Shown piece by piece: positions 36,428 to 45,529 of a stretch of DNA of 64,000 bases. The stretch lies in contig NZ_AXAS01000037.1 of NCBI RefSeq assembly GCF_000472925.1, positions 24,728 to 88,727 on the forward strand. Direction: 5' to 3'. How positions within the stretch are numbered: position 1 is the first letter of the stretch; each line of letters starts with the position of its first letter. The notes under the pieces were generated by a model. The model did not search any database and was not told the origin of the DNA. It saw nothing but the letters and a program-made list of their open reading frames with translations. The translations under genes were made by a program, and so were the position numbers. Source of the stretch: Bradyrhizobium sp. Ec3.3 (GTDB lineage Bacteria; Pseudomonadota; Alphaproteobacteria; Rhizobiales; Xanthobacteraceae).

Positions 36428-37440
36428 GCCGGTTTCTCCTTTCGCCTCAAGATGCCAGAACGGTTCTGGAACCTAGGTTTCGACAACTTAAGAATCATCG
36501 GCAGCAGGCCTTGAGGGGCGAGCAGTACGAACAGGATGATCGTCGCGCCGAAAATCAGCTCCGTATTGAAGATCTGGTTGGCCCCGAGCTGGCTGCTGAG
36601 AAGCTGGAAGCCGAAGCTTGCCGCGACGGGGCCGACAAAGGTTCCGAGGCCGCCGGCAATCACCCACAGAACGAATTGCGAGGCTTGCGGAAGATCGAAG
36701 ACGTTCGGGCTGACGAAACCCATCACCGCCGTGTAAAGCGCTCCACCGAGCCCCGCGATGGCAGCACTCACGGCAAAGCCAACGAGCTTGTAGAAGCGAA
36801 TGTCGTAGCCAAGGAGCTCGCTCCGCAACTCACTTTCGCGGATCGCCGTCATGATACGCCCGGCATCGCTCGAACGCAGGAACGAGAGCAGAATGTAAGC
36901 GCCTGCAAGCGCCAGCAAACAGATTGAGAACGTCGCTTCCGTGGATAGAAATGCCTGCGGATCACCTGGCATATTGAGCGAGGGTACTGCCGTGATCCCA
37001 TTGAAGCCGCCGAGCGGCACCGGGCCGATGTGAAATGAGGGATCGGCAGTCGACGTCATGAAGGAATAGAAAATCAGCGTCACGCAGAGCGTAATGACGC
37101 CGAGATAGACGTCGCCCAGACGGCTGAAGAACAGAAAGTAGCCAAGGATGAGCGAGAATGCGACCGGCAACAGGGTTCCGATCAAAACGGCAAGCGTGCT
37201 GTCGCCGAGATTGGAGACCGCGATCGCATAGGCGTAGGCACCGAGACCGAAAAAGACCGAATGTCCAAGGTTGAGAATCCCCAGCGTCCCCCAGACAAAG
37301 GCGAGCCCGAGCGCTGCGATCGCCATGGCCGAAAAGGCGGACAGATTGACGAGGTCGAATGGCTCCAGAACGAACGGCCCAAAAGCCGCGAAGAGCACGA
37401 GAGCGACCGGAAACAAGGCATGTTTGAGTTGGCGCAGCAT
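36424..37440 (-). CDS. livM: Liv-type ABC transporter permease LivM
   Basis: A 338-residue permease with about ten hydrophobic helices. The conserved cytoplasmic loop AIRESELRSELLGYDIRFYKL is present, and GTLGILNLGHSVFFGLGAYAYA marks the LivM N-terminal half. ATG 37440 is used, with GGAGG ten bases upstream; an in-frame codon at 37476 would overlap livH. It pairs with LivH in the membrane. Confidence 0.9.
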   Translation of the reverse strand: MLRQLKHALFPVALVLFAAFGPFVLEPFDLVNLSAFSAMAIAALGLAFVWGTLGILNLGHSVFFGLGAYAYAIAVSNLGDSTLAVLIGTLLPVAFSLILGYFLFFSRLGDVYLGVITLCVTLIFYSFMTSTADPSFHIGPVPLGGFNGITAVPSLNMPGDPQAFLSTEATFSICLLALAGAYILLSFLRSSDAGRIMTAIRESELRSELLGYDIRFYKLVGFAVSAAIAGLGGALYTAVMGFVSPNVFDLPQASQFVLWVIAGGLGTFVGPVAASFGFQLLSSQLGANQIFNTELIFGATIILFVLLAPQGLLPMILKLSKPRFQNRSGILRRKEKPA

Positions 37441-37444
37441 GACG

Positions 37445-38308
37445 TTATCGGCCTCCGGTCCACAAGCTGGAAACACCGGTCGGAAACAGGCGCAGGATGA
37501 TCACGGCTAAAAGAAGCAGCGAGGCCTGGCCGACGACCGGCGTTGCGAAATAGGAAAGCAAGGCCTCAACCGGCCCGAGGATCGTTGCGGCTGACAGAAA
37601 GCCGGTAATCAAGGCCCCGCCGCCGCTGATCACGGTCACGAAGGCGCGTGCAACATAGGCCGCGCCCATGTGAGGAAGGACGCCGGATATCGGCGCAAGC
37701 AATGCGCCGGCAAGGCCACTGATTGCTGCGCCGATGATGAAAGTGGCCGCATACACGCGATCACAATCGATTCCGAGGGTGGTCGCCATCTCCGAATTTT
37801 GCATCGCCGCCCGCGCGATCAATCCGTATTTCGTCCAGTGCAAAGCCAGAAGAGAACACACGACGAGCAGGGCTGTGATTGCGATCAAGAGCAGTTGGTA
37901 AGCACCGATGGAATAGGCTCCGACCGGAATATTGCCGAGCGGGGCACTCACGCCCATCGTTGTGTTGCCGAAGACGGCGGTCACCGCGCCAATCAAGAAC
38001 AGGCTAAGCCCCCAGGTTGCCAACATCGTCGTGACCAGATGACCGTAGAGCCGGCGAATGATGAGTAGCTCCACCACAGCTCCGATCATGCCGACAACCA
38101 TTGGGGCGACAACCAGCATGGAGAGCCAAAGATTTACGCCGGCATGATTGGCGATCACAGTGGCGTAACCGCCAAGCATGACGAATTCGCCATGAGCAAA
38201 ATTGATCACCCGCATCATGCCGAAAATGATAGCGAGCCCCAGGCTGATCAGGGCGAGAAGCGCAATGGAATTGACCACCGCGAAGCACAATATGACGAAC
38301 TGGTCCAT
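37445..38308 (-). CDS. livH: Liv-type ABC transporter permease LivH
   Basis: A 287-residue permease with eight hydrophobic helices. LGLAIIFGMMRVINFAHGEFVMLGGY is the family N-terminal signature, and AAMQNSEMATTLGIDCDRVYA is the coupling loop for the ATPases. It is full length. Its stop lies four bases before the livM start; the binding-protein gene upstream ends 77 bases away. Confidence 0.92.
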   Translation of the reverse strand: MDQFVILCFAVVNSIALLALISLGLAIIFGMMRVINFAHGEFVMLGGYATVIANHAGVNLWLSMLVVAPMVVGMIGAVVELLIIRRLYGHLVTTMLATWGLSLFLIGAVTAVFGNTTMGVSAPLGNIPVGAYSIGAYQLLLIAITALLVVCSLLALHWTKYGLIARAAMQNSEMATTLGIDCDRVYAATFIIGAAISGLAGALLAPISGVLPHMGAAYVARAFVTVISGGGALITGFLSAATILGPVEALLSYFATPVVGQASLLLLAVIILRLFPTGVSSLWTGGR

Positions 38309-38385
38309 GGTCTATCCTGATCTGCGAAGACGGAGACAGGCGAACGAGGCGGCGCCACAGAGACGGCGCCGCGAGCGCCGGCCAC

Positions 38386-39621
38386 TTAGATCTGGGGCAT
38401 CAGAAAGTCGGTCTGGTTCGGATTGGTGAAGACGTTGCACTTGCCGCCATATGTATCAGGCGGAATCTGCTCCCTCTTCTCGATCAGGCTCCAGACGCGG
38501 TTCTTGACGGTGATAATGTGAACGTCTTGCGTCGTATTGTGGGTGGGGCCATCAGTGGTCATGACTCCGGCCGGACCTTCCCACCGGATGCCGCTTTCGA
38601 GGACCGCGAGAACCGCTTCGCGCTCGAAGCTGCCGGCACGTTTGACGGCTTCCGCCCACAGCATGACGCCGCTGTAGCCGCCAAAAACTTCGCCGTTGAT
38701 ATAGGGATGGTTCTTGCCGGCCAAGGCTTCGACCTTGGCCAGAAACTCCTTATTCTTCGACGTGTCGAGTTCCTGGAAGTAGTTGTATGCGACGATCACG
38801 CCATCGGTTTCCTCCGGAGCGAGGACCTCGTGCTCATTGCCGGCGGCAAAGACGATTGAGATGATCGGAATCTTCTTCAGCATGCCGGCCGCGGCCCATT
38901 GGCGATAGAAGGACATAGCCGGACCGCCAACGAGGCAGGAATGCACGATATCTGGTTTTGCGGCCTGGATTTTTGCGATGGCCGCGGTGAAATCCGTAAC
39001 ATCCAGAGGATAGTAGTCATCGGCCAACACCTCGCCACCTTGGCGCTTGGCCATCACGTGGTTCCAGATGCCGAAGTTACGGGGAGCGTTATAATCTGAT
39101 GCAATATAGTAGAGCTTCTTACCGAGATTCTTGAACGACCATTCGAGCAGCGGAACAACCTGCTGGTTGCCACCAGTGTTGACGCAGAAAGAGTTTTTCT
39201 CGCAAAGACCACCTTCGTAAAAGGAGCCATAAATGAAGGGTATCTTGTACTTGCGTAAGACAGGGCGCGTGGCTTCGCGCGCAGCTCCGCTAAGTGCACC
39301 TTGCACCATGACGACCCGGTCATTCAGCGCCGCCTTCTGCGCATATTGCGGGTACTTGGTGATGTCGGACTGGCCGTCATAAACCTTGAGCTCGACTTTT
39401 TTGCCGAGCAGGCCGCCGGCGGCATTGATCTCCTCGACCGCGACCTTCATGCACAAATTCGACGGCACGCCATAAATATCAAGAGGTCCCGACAAATCGT
39501 GCAACGAGGCGATAGCGACGGTGTCTGATGCGGCCCAAGCGCGGTCGGCAAATGAGCCGGCGATAGATGCAGCGGAAATCGCCGCGGAAGAGGCGAGAAA
39601 CGTTCGACGGGACAATTTCAT
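38386..39621 (-). CDS. Periplasmic binding protein 1, Liv/amide type, Tat-exported
   Basis: A 411-residue type I periplasmic binding protein. The leader MKLSRRTFLASSAAIS has a twin-arginine motif (SRRTFL) and cleavage near AWAAS. The mature N-terminus DTVAIASLHDLSGPLDIYG and the later YYIASDYNAPRNFGIW and GGEVLADDYYPLDVTDF follow the urea/short-chain-amide binding-protein branch rather than classic leucine binding proteins. AAGGAG precedes ATG 39621. It is a tandem duplicate of the next gene upstream. Confidence 0.9.
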   Translation of the reverse strand: MKLSRRTFLASSAAISAASIAGSFADRAWAASDTVAIASLHDLSGPLDIYGVPSNLCMKVAVEEINAAGGLLGKKVELKVYDGQSDITKYPQYAQKAALNDRVVMVQGALSGAAREATRPVLRKYKIPFIYGSFYEGGLCEKNSFCVNTGGNQQVVPLLEWSFKNLGKKLYYIASDYNAPRNFGIWNHVMAKRQGGEVLADDYYPLDVTDFTAAIAKIQAAKPDIVHSCLVGGPAMSFYRQWAAAGMLKKIPIISIVFAAGNEHEVLAPEETDGVIVAYNYFQELDTSKNKEFLAKVEALAGKNHPYINGEVFGGYSGVMLWAEAVKRAGSFEREAVLAVLESGIRWEGPAGVMTTDGPTHNTTQDVHIITVKNRVWSLIEKREQIPPDTYGGKCNVFTNPNQTDFLMPQI

Positions 39622-39731
39622 GAGAATTCTCCTTGTGCTCGAAAGAGAGAGCCACCTCTTTCCCCTCGAGTGATGAAAGCCAAATGAGGCCGCGGCGCCA
39701 TCCACGAGGCGGCGCCGCCAACTCGGTCACC

Positions 39732-40967
39732 CTACATTTGCGGCATCAAGAATTCCGTCTGGTTCGGATGGGCAAAGACGTCGCACCTGCCGCCATAGCT
39801 ATCCGGTTGGATCTGCTCTTTGGTTGCAATCAGACGCCAGACGCGATTTTCGACCCTGATGATGCGCACGTCCTGGGTCGTGTGGTGCGTCGGCCCGTCA
39901 GTGACCATTTTTCCGCCGGGGCCTTCCCAAGTAATCCCGCTTTCCCAAGCCTTCATGATCGCGTCGCGATCAAAGCTGTTCGCGCGCTTGACGGCTTCGG
40001 CCCACAACATGACGGTGTTGTAGCCACCGATCGCCTCGCCATTGATGTAGGCGTGGTTTTGACCAATCGTTTCGGCAAAGCGTGCCAAAAAGGCTTTGTT
40101 TCGCGGCGTATCGAGCTCTTGGAAATAGTTGTAGGCGGCGTAGATGCCGTTCGTCTCCTCAGCTGCCAAGATCTCGTGCTCTTGCCCACCGCCGAAAATG
40201 ATCGAGACGATCGGAATTTTCTTCAGCATCCCTGCCGCCGCCCATTGCCGGTAGAAGGACATTGACGGGCCACCAACCAGACAGGAATGGATGAAATCCG
40301 GCTTTGCCGCCTGGATTTTCGCGATTGCCGCCGTGAAGTCGGTCACGTCGAGGGGATAATAGTCGTCGGCAAGCACCTCGCCCCCTTCGCGCTTTGCCAT
40401 CACGTGGTTCCAGGCTCCGAATGTGCGTGGCGCGTTGTAATCGGAGGCTATGTAATAGAGCTTCTTGCCTAGATTCTTGAACGACCACTCCAGCAGCGGA
40501 ACGACCTGCTGGTTTCCTTCGGTGTTGCAGCAAAAGATATTCTGTTCGCAGGCACCACCTTCATAGATCGAACCATAGAAGTAGGGCACCTTGTATTTGC
40601 GCAGGACCGGTCGCGTTGCCTCTCGGGCAGCTCCGGTCAAGGCGCCCACCGCCATCACGGCTCGGTCGCGCAGCGCCGCCTGCTGCGCGTATTGCGGACC
40701 CTTGTTGATGTCCGACTGACAGTCGTACGCCTTCAGGACGATTTGCTTGCCGAGTAGTCCCCCTGCCTTGTTCAACTCCTTGACCGCGAATTCCGTGCAC
40801 ATGTTCGACGGAGCACCATAGACGTCGAACGGTCCCGACAGATCGTAGACGGAGGCGATGGTCACAGTGTCCGATGCCGCGGACGCGGGGCCAACAAGTG
40901 AGCCGGCCAGGGACGAGGCGGAGGCCGCGACCGAAGAGCGGAGAAACGTGCGACGGGACAAATTCAT
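39732..40967 (-). CDS. Periplasmic binding protein 2, Liv/amide type, Tat-exported
   Basis: This is also 411 residues, with a Tat leader MNLSRRTFLRSSVAAS and roughly three quarters identical by eye to its neighbour. Differences cluster at EGGACEQNIFCCNTEGNQQ versus EGGLCEKNSFCVNTGGNQQ and in the hinge/ligand region around IFGGGQEHEILAAEETNGIYAAY. This suggests related but not identical ligands. AAGGAG precedes ATG 40967. Two binding proteins share one permease set. Confidence 0.9.
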   Translation of the reverse strand: MNLSRRTFLRSSVAASASSLAGSLVGPASAASDTVTIASVYDLSGPFDVYGAPSNMCTEFAVKELNKAGGLLGKQIVLKAYDCQSDINKGPQYAQQAALRDRAVMAVGALTGAAREATRPVLRKYKVPYFYGSIYEGGACEQNIFCCNTEGNQQVVPLLEWSFKNLGKKLYYIASDYNAPRTFGAWNHVMAKREGGEVLADDYYPLDVTDFTAAIAKIQAAKPDFIHSCLVGGPSMSFYRQWAAAGMLKKIPIVSIIFGGGQEHEILAAEETNGIYAAYNYFQELDTPRNKAFLARFAETIGQNHAYINGEAIGGYNTVMLWAEAVKRANSFDRDAIMKAWESGITWEGPGGKMVTDGPTHHTTQDVRIIRVENRVWRLIATKEQIQPDSYGGRCDVFAHPNQTEFLMPQM

Positions 40968-41086
40968 GAGAATGCTCCTTGGAGTCCTGAAAAGAAGCCC
41001 AATGGGTGCGAACAACCGCCCCGCCGGGGCTAGACGACGGATGGGCATGGGTGACGGATGCGGGGGCATGAGACCCCGCCGCGAAA

Positions 41087-41923
41087 TCAGAGTTGAGATC
41101 GTCGTGCTATTGGAACGACTTGGCGCTCGACGGGTAGGTCCGGCTCGTACAGATATTTTGTGCTTGTATCGAGAAAATCGTGGGTGTGGATGACCACGGC
41201 ATCGGCGTTCAGGAAAGCGATCGCATAGGCCGGAGGCTCCATACTGCAGGGAATTCCCCGCTCGTGACTAAAATCGAGCCACAATTGATGATTGAGCCCC
41301 CGCAAGGTGGAAAATGGAATGTTTTGCCAGCTGCCGGTGATTGGGCGATGCACATGCCCGAAGAACAGATGGCGGATGGAATGCCCGTCGAGAATACGTC
41401 CGAACGCCGCGCCATCGTCGAGCATGATGTCGTCGGCAGGCCTGAAGTGAACCGACAGCGGCGGGTGATGCATGAAGAGATAAATTGGTCTGCCGTGTGC
41501 CTCTTCCAGGCGCGCGCGCAACCACGCCTGGCGCCGCTCACAGTAGAGGCCGGCATGGCTGTCTGATCGTTTGGTATCGAGAAAAAGAAAGCGTCCCGCC
41601 GCCGTGTCGAGCACGGATTGAACGAAGCCGAAATCGTCGACTGGAGCTTCGGAAAATACGCTACGGAAATTGGCGCGATCGTCATGGTTGCCCATGAGAA
41701 GCCGCACCGGCATCGGCAAGACCTTGAGCGCCTCGTGCAGGCGAGCGTAGGCACTCCGCTCGCCATGATGAGCAAGATCGCCCGTGATGACGCAAAGCTC
41801 GGCATCTGCATGATGCTCAGCCACGTCGGCCAAGCAGGCTATCAAGCGCTCGCCTGGATCATTGTCGAAGAGACGATCACCTGTTGGAACCAGGTGAAGG
41901 TCGGTGATCTGGATGATTTTCAT
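41087..41923 (-). CDS. Class III metallophosphoesterase (GpdQ/cAMP phosphodiesterase type)
   Basis: A 278-residue dimetal phosphodiesterase. All family motifs are present: QITDLHL (D-x-H), VITGDLAHHG (GDxxH), MGNHDDRANF (GNHD), FMHHPPL and FFGHVHRPI (GHxH). It is closest to the GpdQ/Rv0805 group, which hydrolyses glycerophosphodiesters or cyclic nucleotides. It has no signal peptide, so it acts in the cytoplasm. It lies between the MetE-like gene (28-base gap) and the transporter, suggesting it processes an imported phosphodiester (inference). Confidence 0.85.
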   Translation of the reverse strand: MKIIQITDLHLVPTGDRLFDNDPGERLIACLADVAEHHADAELCVITGDLAHHGERSAYARLHEALKVLPMPVRLLMGNHDDRANFRSVFSEAPVDDFGFVQSVLDTAAGRFLFLDTKRSDSHAGLYCERRQAWLRARLEEAHGRPIYLFMHHPPLSVHFRPADDIMLDDGAAFGRILDGHSIRHLFFGHVHRPITGSWQNIPFSTLRGLNHQLWLDFSHERGIPCSMEPPAYAIAFLNADAVVIHTHDFLDTSTKYLYEPDLPVERQVVPIARRSQL

Positions 41924-41951
41924 GTGGGTGTTTGCCAGCGGCTTTGCGCTT

Positions 41952-43124
41952 TCACGAGGCAATGGCTTGCTTGGAGTGCGTTGAGTTCGCGTTCCAGAGC
42001 CGGCGCGATGCAATCTCGGCGCCTTGCACAAGCGACTCGAGTTTGCGCCAGGCAATGTCCGGGTCGACAGTGTGAAAGGTCGCAAAGCTCGCGAAGCCGC
42101 AGTCCGTTCCGGCGATCACGCGCTCGCGGCCGACCAGATTGGCGTATTGCTCGATGCGCTGCGCGACGACTTCGGGATGCTCAATGTAGTTCGTGCAGGT
42201 ATCGATAACGCCTGGCACGATAATCTTGTCATCGGGAAGTCGCGTTTCCTTGAACAGGCTCCATTCATGCGAGTGGCGCGGATTCGCCGCCTCCAGTAGC
42301 AGCGCCATCGGCCGCGCTTTGATGATGATATCGAAGATCTCGTGGAGATCGATGTCGTGGTGATGCGGCGACTCGTAATTGCCCCAGCATAGATGCAGGC
42401 GCATCCGATCGGCGGGAATGTCGCGCAGAGCATGATTGAGCACTTCCACGTGAAGAGCGATTTCCTTTCGGAACTCCGCCACATCCATTGGTTTGGCCCG
42501 AAAATGGCGGCCGAGCGCCAGATCCGGACAATCAAGCTGCAGGAGCAAGCCTGACGCAGCGATGGCATCGTATTCATGCTTCATCGCATCGCCCAGCGCA
42601 TAGAGGTAGGCTTCCTGCGATGGATAATATTTGTTCGGCATGTAGTGTGCCATGATCCCCGGAGACGAGGCGTTCATGAACGCTTCCTCGACAGAGACCG
42701 TGTTGAGTGCCGCCTTGAGATTGGCGATATCCGTCGCCACCGCCGCCTCTCCCTGGTACTCGAGAGGCCCCACGCAGGCGGGAGTCTTGATATCGAGATT
42801 GACCCGCTTTGCGAAATTCGAGAATTCGGCCAGTTCGGACAAGGCAAGCGGCTGATCAACGCCCGTCAAACTTGTCATACGCTCGCGCGCATAGGTCGAA
42901 TAGGCGTATTTGCTCATCTCGCCATCGTCGACAACCGTTAGGTCAATACTCGCCTGCTTTTTTACGATGTCGACGACCGCTGAACTGATGCTGGCCGCCA
43001 GCAACGGACCGCGGTCGGCGTCCAGTCCGCCCTTTTCTTTCGCCAGCAGCATCTCCTCCAATAGGGGCGGCCGCGGCAAACTGCCGACATGTGTCGTGAG
43101 GATTCGATCGGTGCTTATTTTCAT
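41952..43124 (-). CDS. MetE-like methyltransferase (cobalamin-independent methionine synthase family)
   Basis: A 390-residue TIM-barrel protein equivalent to the catalytic C-terminal half of MetE. It starts ILTTHVGSLPRPPLL, carries the zinc-site elements LHLCWGNYESPHH (His/Cys), the barrel strand ALLLEAANPRHSHEW and the terminal cysteine in VIAGTDCGFASF. Short, stand-alone MetE-like proteins use varied methyl donors or thiol acceptors. AGGAGAG precedes the ATG. It is the first gene of the minus-strand array. A true metE (its C-terminus) is at the right edge, so this one is probably not the housekeeping enzyme. Confidence 0.85.
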   Translation of the reverse strand: MKISTDRILTTHVGSLPRPPLLEEMLLAKEKGGLDADRGPLLAASISSAVVDIVKKQASIDLTVVDDGEMSKYAYSTYARERMTSLTGVDQPLALSELAEFSNFAKRVNLDIKTPACVGPLEYQGEAAVATDIANLKAALNTVSVEEAFMNASSPGIMAHYMPNKYYPSQEAYLYALGDAMKHEYDAIAASGLLLQLDCPDLALGRHFRAKPMDVAEFRKEIALHVEVLNHALRDIPADRMRLHLCWGNYESPHHHDIDLHEIFDIIIKARPMALLLEAANPRHSHEWSLFKETRLPDDKIIVPGVIDTCTNYIEHPEVVAQRIEQYANLVGRERVIAGTDCGFASFATFHTVDPDIAWRKLESLVQGAEIASRRLWNANSTHSKQAIAS

Positions 43125-43229
43125 TCATCTCTCCTGTAAATTTTGGCGAACTCGGCTGACGGCCCTCTATCCGCGCTTCTGCGGAGCGAGGAGCACCTCC
43201 TTCACTCGTGATTTTATTGGGCGTGAGCG

Positions 43230-43261
43230 ATGCGCTCTCTGTTTACGAGCCGAGAGCGCAT
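43230..43261. repeat. Inverted repeat, 10-bp arms, in the operon leader
   Basis: ATGCGCTCTC and its exact complement GAGAGCGCAT are separated by 12 bases. It lies 106-137 bases upstream of the MetE-like ATG, so it would form a stem-loop in the 5' leader or serve as an operator. Confidence 0.65.
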
Positions 43262-43326
43262 AGCGGCTTGTCGCCTGCGTCCGGAGAAGAGGCCTAGCAA
43301 GCGTTGTTGACGCGTAAATGTCTTGA

Positions 43327-43364
43327 TATTAGCCTTGCTAATAGAAGAAGTATTGCTTCTATTA
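43327..43364. promoter_or_regulatory. Two nested AT-rich inverted repeats, candidate operator
   Basis: TATTAGC-N3-GCTAATA (43327-43343) overlaps TAATAGAAG-N8-CTTCTATTA (43339-43364); both have perfect arms. They stand out in a GC-rich sequence, about 200 bases upstream of the array's first gene and facing the LysR gene at 44095. Confidence 0.55.
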
Positions 43365-44094
43365 AATAAGCTGGCTTCCAAATCGGCTCAGTAATTGCCG
43401 CTGCCGTTTTTATCCTGCGCGACGAGCCTGCTGCTCGCAGTCAATTATCCCGGACCGTACCACCGTTCTCGCTGAGAAAATCCAACGAACAACTTTAATT
43501 GCCGGTGCGCTCCGTTCCAAAGTGGTTCGCAGCTGGCACTATCATTTAAAGCTGTTCTTTCGCGCAGATAAGTTGCTGCTAAGCAGAGGTTCTCGGGTTT
43601 TCCTAAACTCGAAACCAACGAGCGAGGCGCCAAGCTCTGCTTGGAGAAGCAGCAGAAGTTTGACATTTCGTATACCATGTGATGTTCATTCCCAAGTACC
43701 ACAGGAAGACTGTACGGCGACCTGAGGCAACATCTCGGAAAGTTGCTTCGTCAATTCGTGATGCAGCAGCAGAGCTCGGTTGAGGAAAGGGATATGAGAA
43801 CCTTCTGGGGGCCGGGAATACATTGTTTTGACCGTCGGCCGAGACAAGCCCGTGAGTGGAGAATGCATCAGGAAGCAAGAGGCCGAAGACACGCACCTTT
43901 ATCCACTGTCCAGGTGGCACTGAGTCCACCTTTAGGCGTCCTGATCAATTGGGGTCGGACTGGCGATGCCAACGTCGAGCCTGAGCAGCCCAACGGTTTT
44001 TGGTTCTTCCAGAGACAACAGACGGTGCGCAAAAGCCCTTGACCCCGCCTGGGAATGCGAATTCACCGCAATAGGATGAGCAGGCTTCGACAGC
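43365..44094. other. Intergenic, no recognised gene
   Basis: A 730-base stretch between the divergent operon and the LysR gene. The open frames lack family resemblance and ribosome sites; no sigma-54 element with correct spacing was seen. Confidence 0.35.
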
Positions 44095-45000
44095 ATGAAA
44101 ATCAGTTCTCACCAGACTGCTGCCTTTACAGAGGTCTTCAGGCGGAGAAGCGTTTCTGAAGCTGCAACCGTCCTCGGTGTCACCCAGTCGGCCGTCACCC
44201 AGCACCTTGCCAAGCTCGAGCAACATATGGGGACGACACTCTTCATTCGGCATCGCACCGGGCTCGTGCCCACAAAGCCGGCTCAGGAACTGTTTGCTCT
44301 AACTGATCGCGTTCGGGTTCTGGAGCAATTGGTCGCGGAGAAGATCAATGCCTACAATGACCTGTCGGCCGGCCATCTAACGGTGATCGCGAACGCGCCG
44401 TGTCCAGCGATGCCGATTATTTCCGAATTCAACCGACGTTTTCCGGCAGTGAGAATCACGTTTTCACTAGTGCCCTGGGAGCTTGCTAAGCAGCGACTTG
44501 AAGCGCGTGATGTCGATATTGCTATCATCACCGAACCTGATGACCTTGCCAGCCTATTCCACGTGGAGCTAAGCAAAACTCGGCTTATGGCGCTCGTGCG
44601 GCGCGAGCATCGGCTCGCCTGCAGACCGACACTCGGTCTGGCCGAACTTGCACAAGAAAGGATCATTCTAACCGAGGATGGTTCTCTGACACTACGAGAA
44701 GTGGAAAAGGCCTGTCTTGAGAACAGTATAAATATGCCGAATGTTATTAAGATGGCGACTTATCCCGTTCTAAAGGAAGCCGTTCTGCACGGAATCGGGG
44801 TAGGTATTCTTCTTCAAGACAGCGTTTTTCCGGCAGAGGAGCTCGTGTACAAGCCTGTCGATGAATTCTGCAGTGATTTCAAAACGTATATAGTCACGAC
44901 ATCGGATAAAAGACGCCTACGATGCGTGGAATCGTTCTTTGAAACCGTTCAGATCTCTATTGAGAATCAACCAAGTATTCGCCAAGCCGAGACAGATTAG
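44095..45000 (+). CDS. LysR-family transcription regulator
   Basis: A 301-residue LysR protein. The N-terminal winged helix-turn-helix FRRRSVSEAATVLGVTQSAVTQHLAKLE is followed by the effector-binding domain (HLTVIANAPCPAMPIISEF onward). It is divergently placed from the MetE-like/transporter array, the usual arrangement for a LysR regulator and its target, although about 970 bases separate the start codons. The candidate operator repeats at 43327-43364 lie between them. The ligand is unknown. Confidence 0.88.
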   Translation: MKISSHQTAAFTEVFRRRSVSEAATVLGVTQSAVTQHLAKLEQHMGTTLFIRHRTGLVPTKPAQELFALTDRVRVLEQLVAEKINAYNDLSAGHLTVIANAPCPAMPIISEFNRRFPAVRITFSLVPWELAKQRLEARDVDIAIITEPDDLASLFHVELSKTRLMALVRREHRLACRPTLGLAELAQERIILTEDGSLTLREVEKACLENSINMPNVIKMATYPVLKEAVLHGIGVGILLQDSVFPAEELVYKPVDEFCSDFKTYIVTTSDKRRLRCVESFFETVQISIENQPSIRQAETD

Positions 45001-45529
45001 AAATCGTATCGCAGCCGCCTTGTGCGGACTTAAGGAACATCGTTCGAGGTGGTTGCTCCAGATGTCGCGCATGTGGCTCAAGCAAGCGCGGTGCTGTACT
45101 TGACGTGCCCTTTGCGGTGCTCCCGGTGATGACAAGGAAGTTCTGCGCAGGATATGGCAAATACCGGCCTTGAATTTGAATGTGTGCCGTAGATCTACAT
45201 ATTCACCGAGGCTTGACCCAAACGTCATGCTCTTCCCAGGGCTGCGCGATCGACTGCAATAATAGGATCCCGGCCTCCTAGACCCTATGTTTGCCTTCTG
45301 AGGTGACGGGCGGCCTTTTTGACTGTCGCACGCATCGCGCTCCTAATGTTAGATCCTCGTTGAGAGGGCTGCGCTCATTTTCCGCGGGGCCTGTTGGAAT
45401 ACGCTCTTGGATGGTGAGTATCGACGCGCGAGGAGTCCGACCGCGCTCGCCGGAGATCTCAGCCAGGTGTCGTTGGTTTCATGGATGTCGCTTCGGCCTT
45501 CGATGTCGCAGGGTGATATCGCAAGTTGG
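45001..45529. other. Intergenic, no recognised gene
   Basis: This lies between the LysR stop and the convergent GGDEF-EAL remnant. No feature was recognised. Confidence 0.35.

Noticed and set aside
43125..43270. Possible SAM, SAH or folate riboswitch in the leader of the MetE-like gene
   Set aside because: I compared it with the consensus features I remember and found no match beyond a simple hairpin.
43385..43470. A third copy of the tiny membrane peptide (a hydrophobic stretch with SLLLAV)
   Set aside because: No start codon with ribosome site, and the shared end LCSSLLAFAF is absent.
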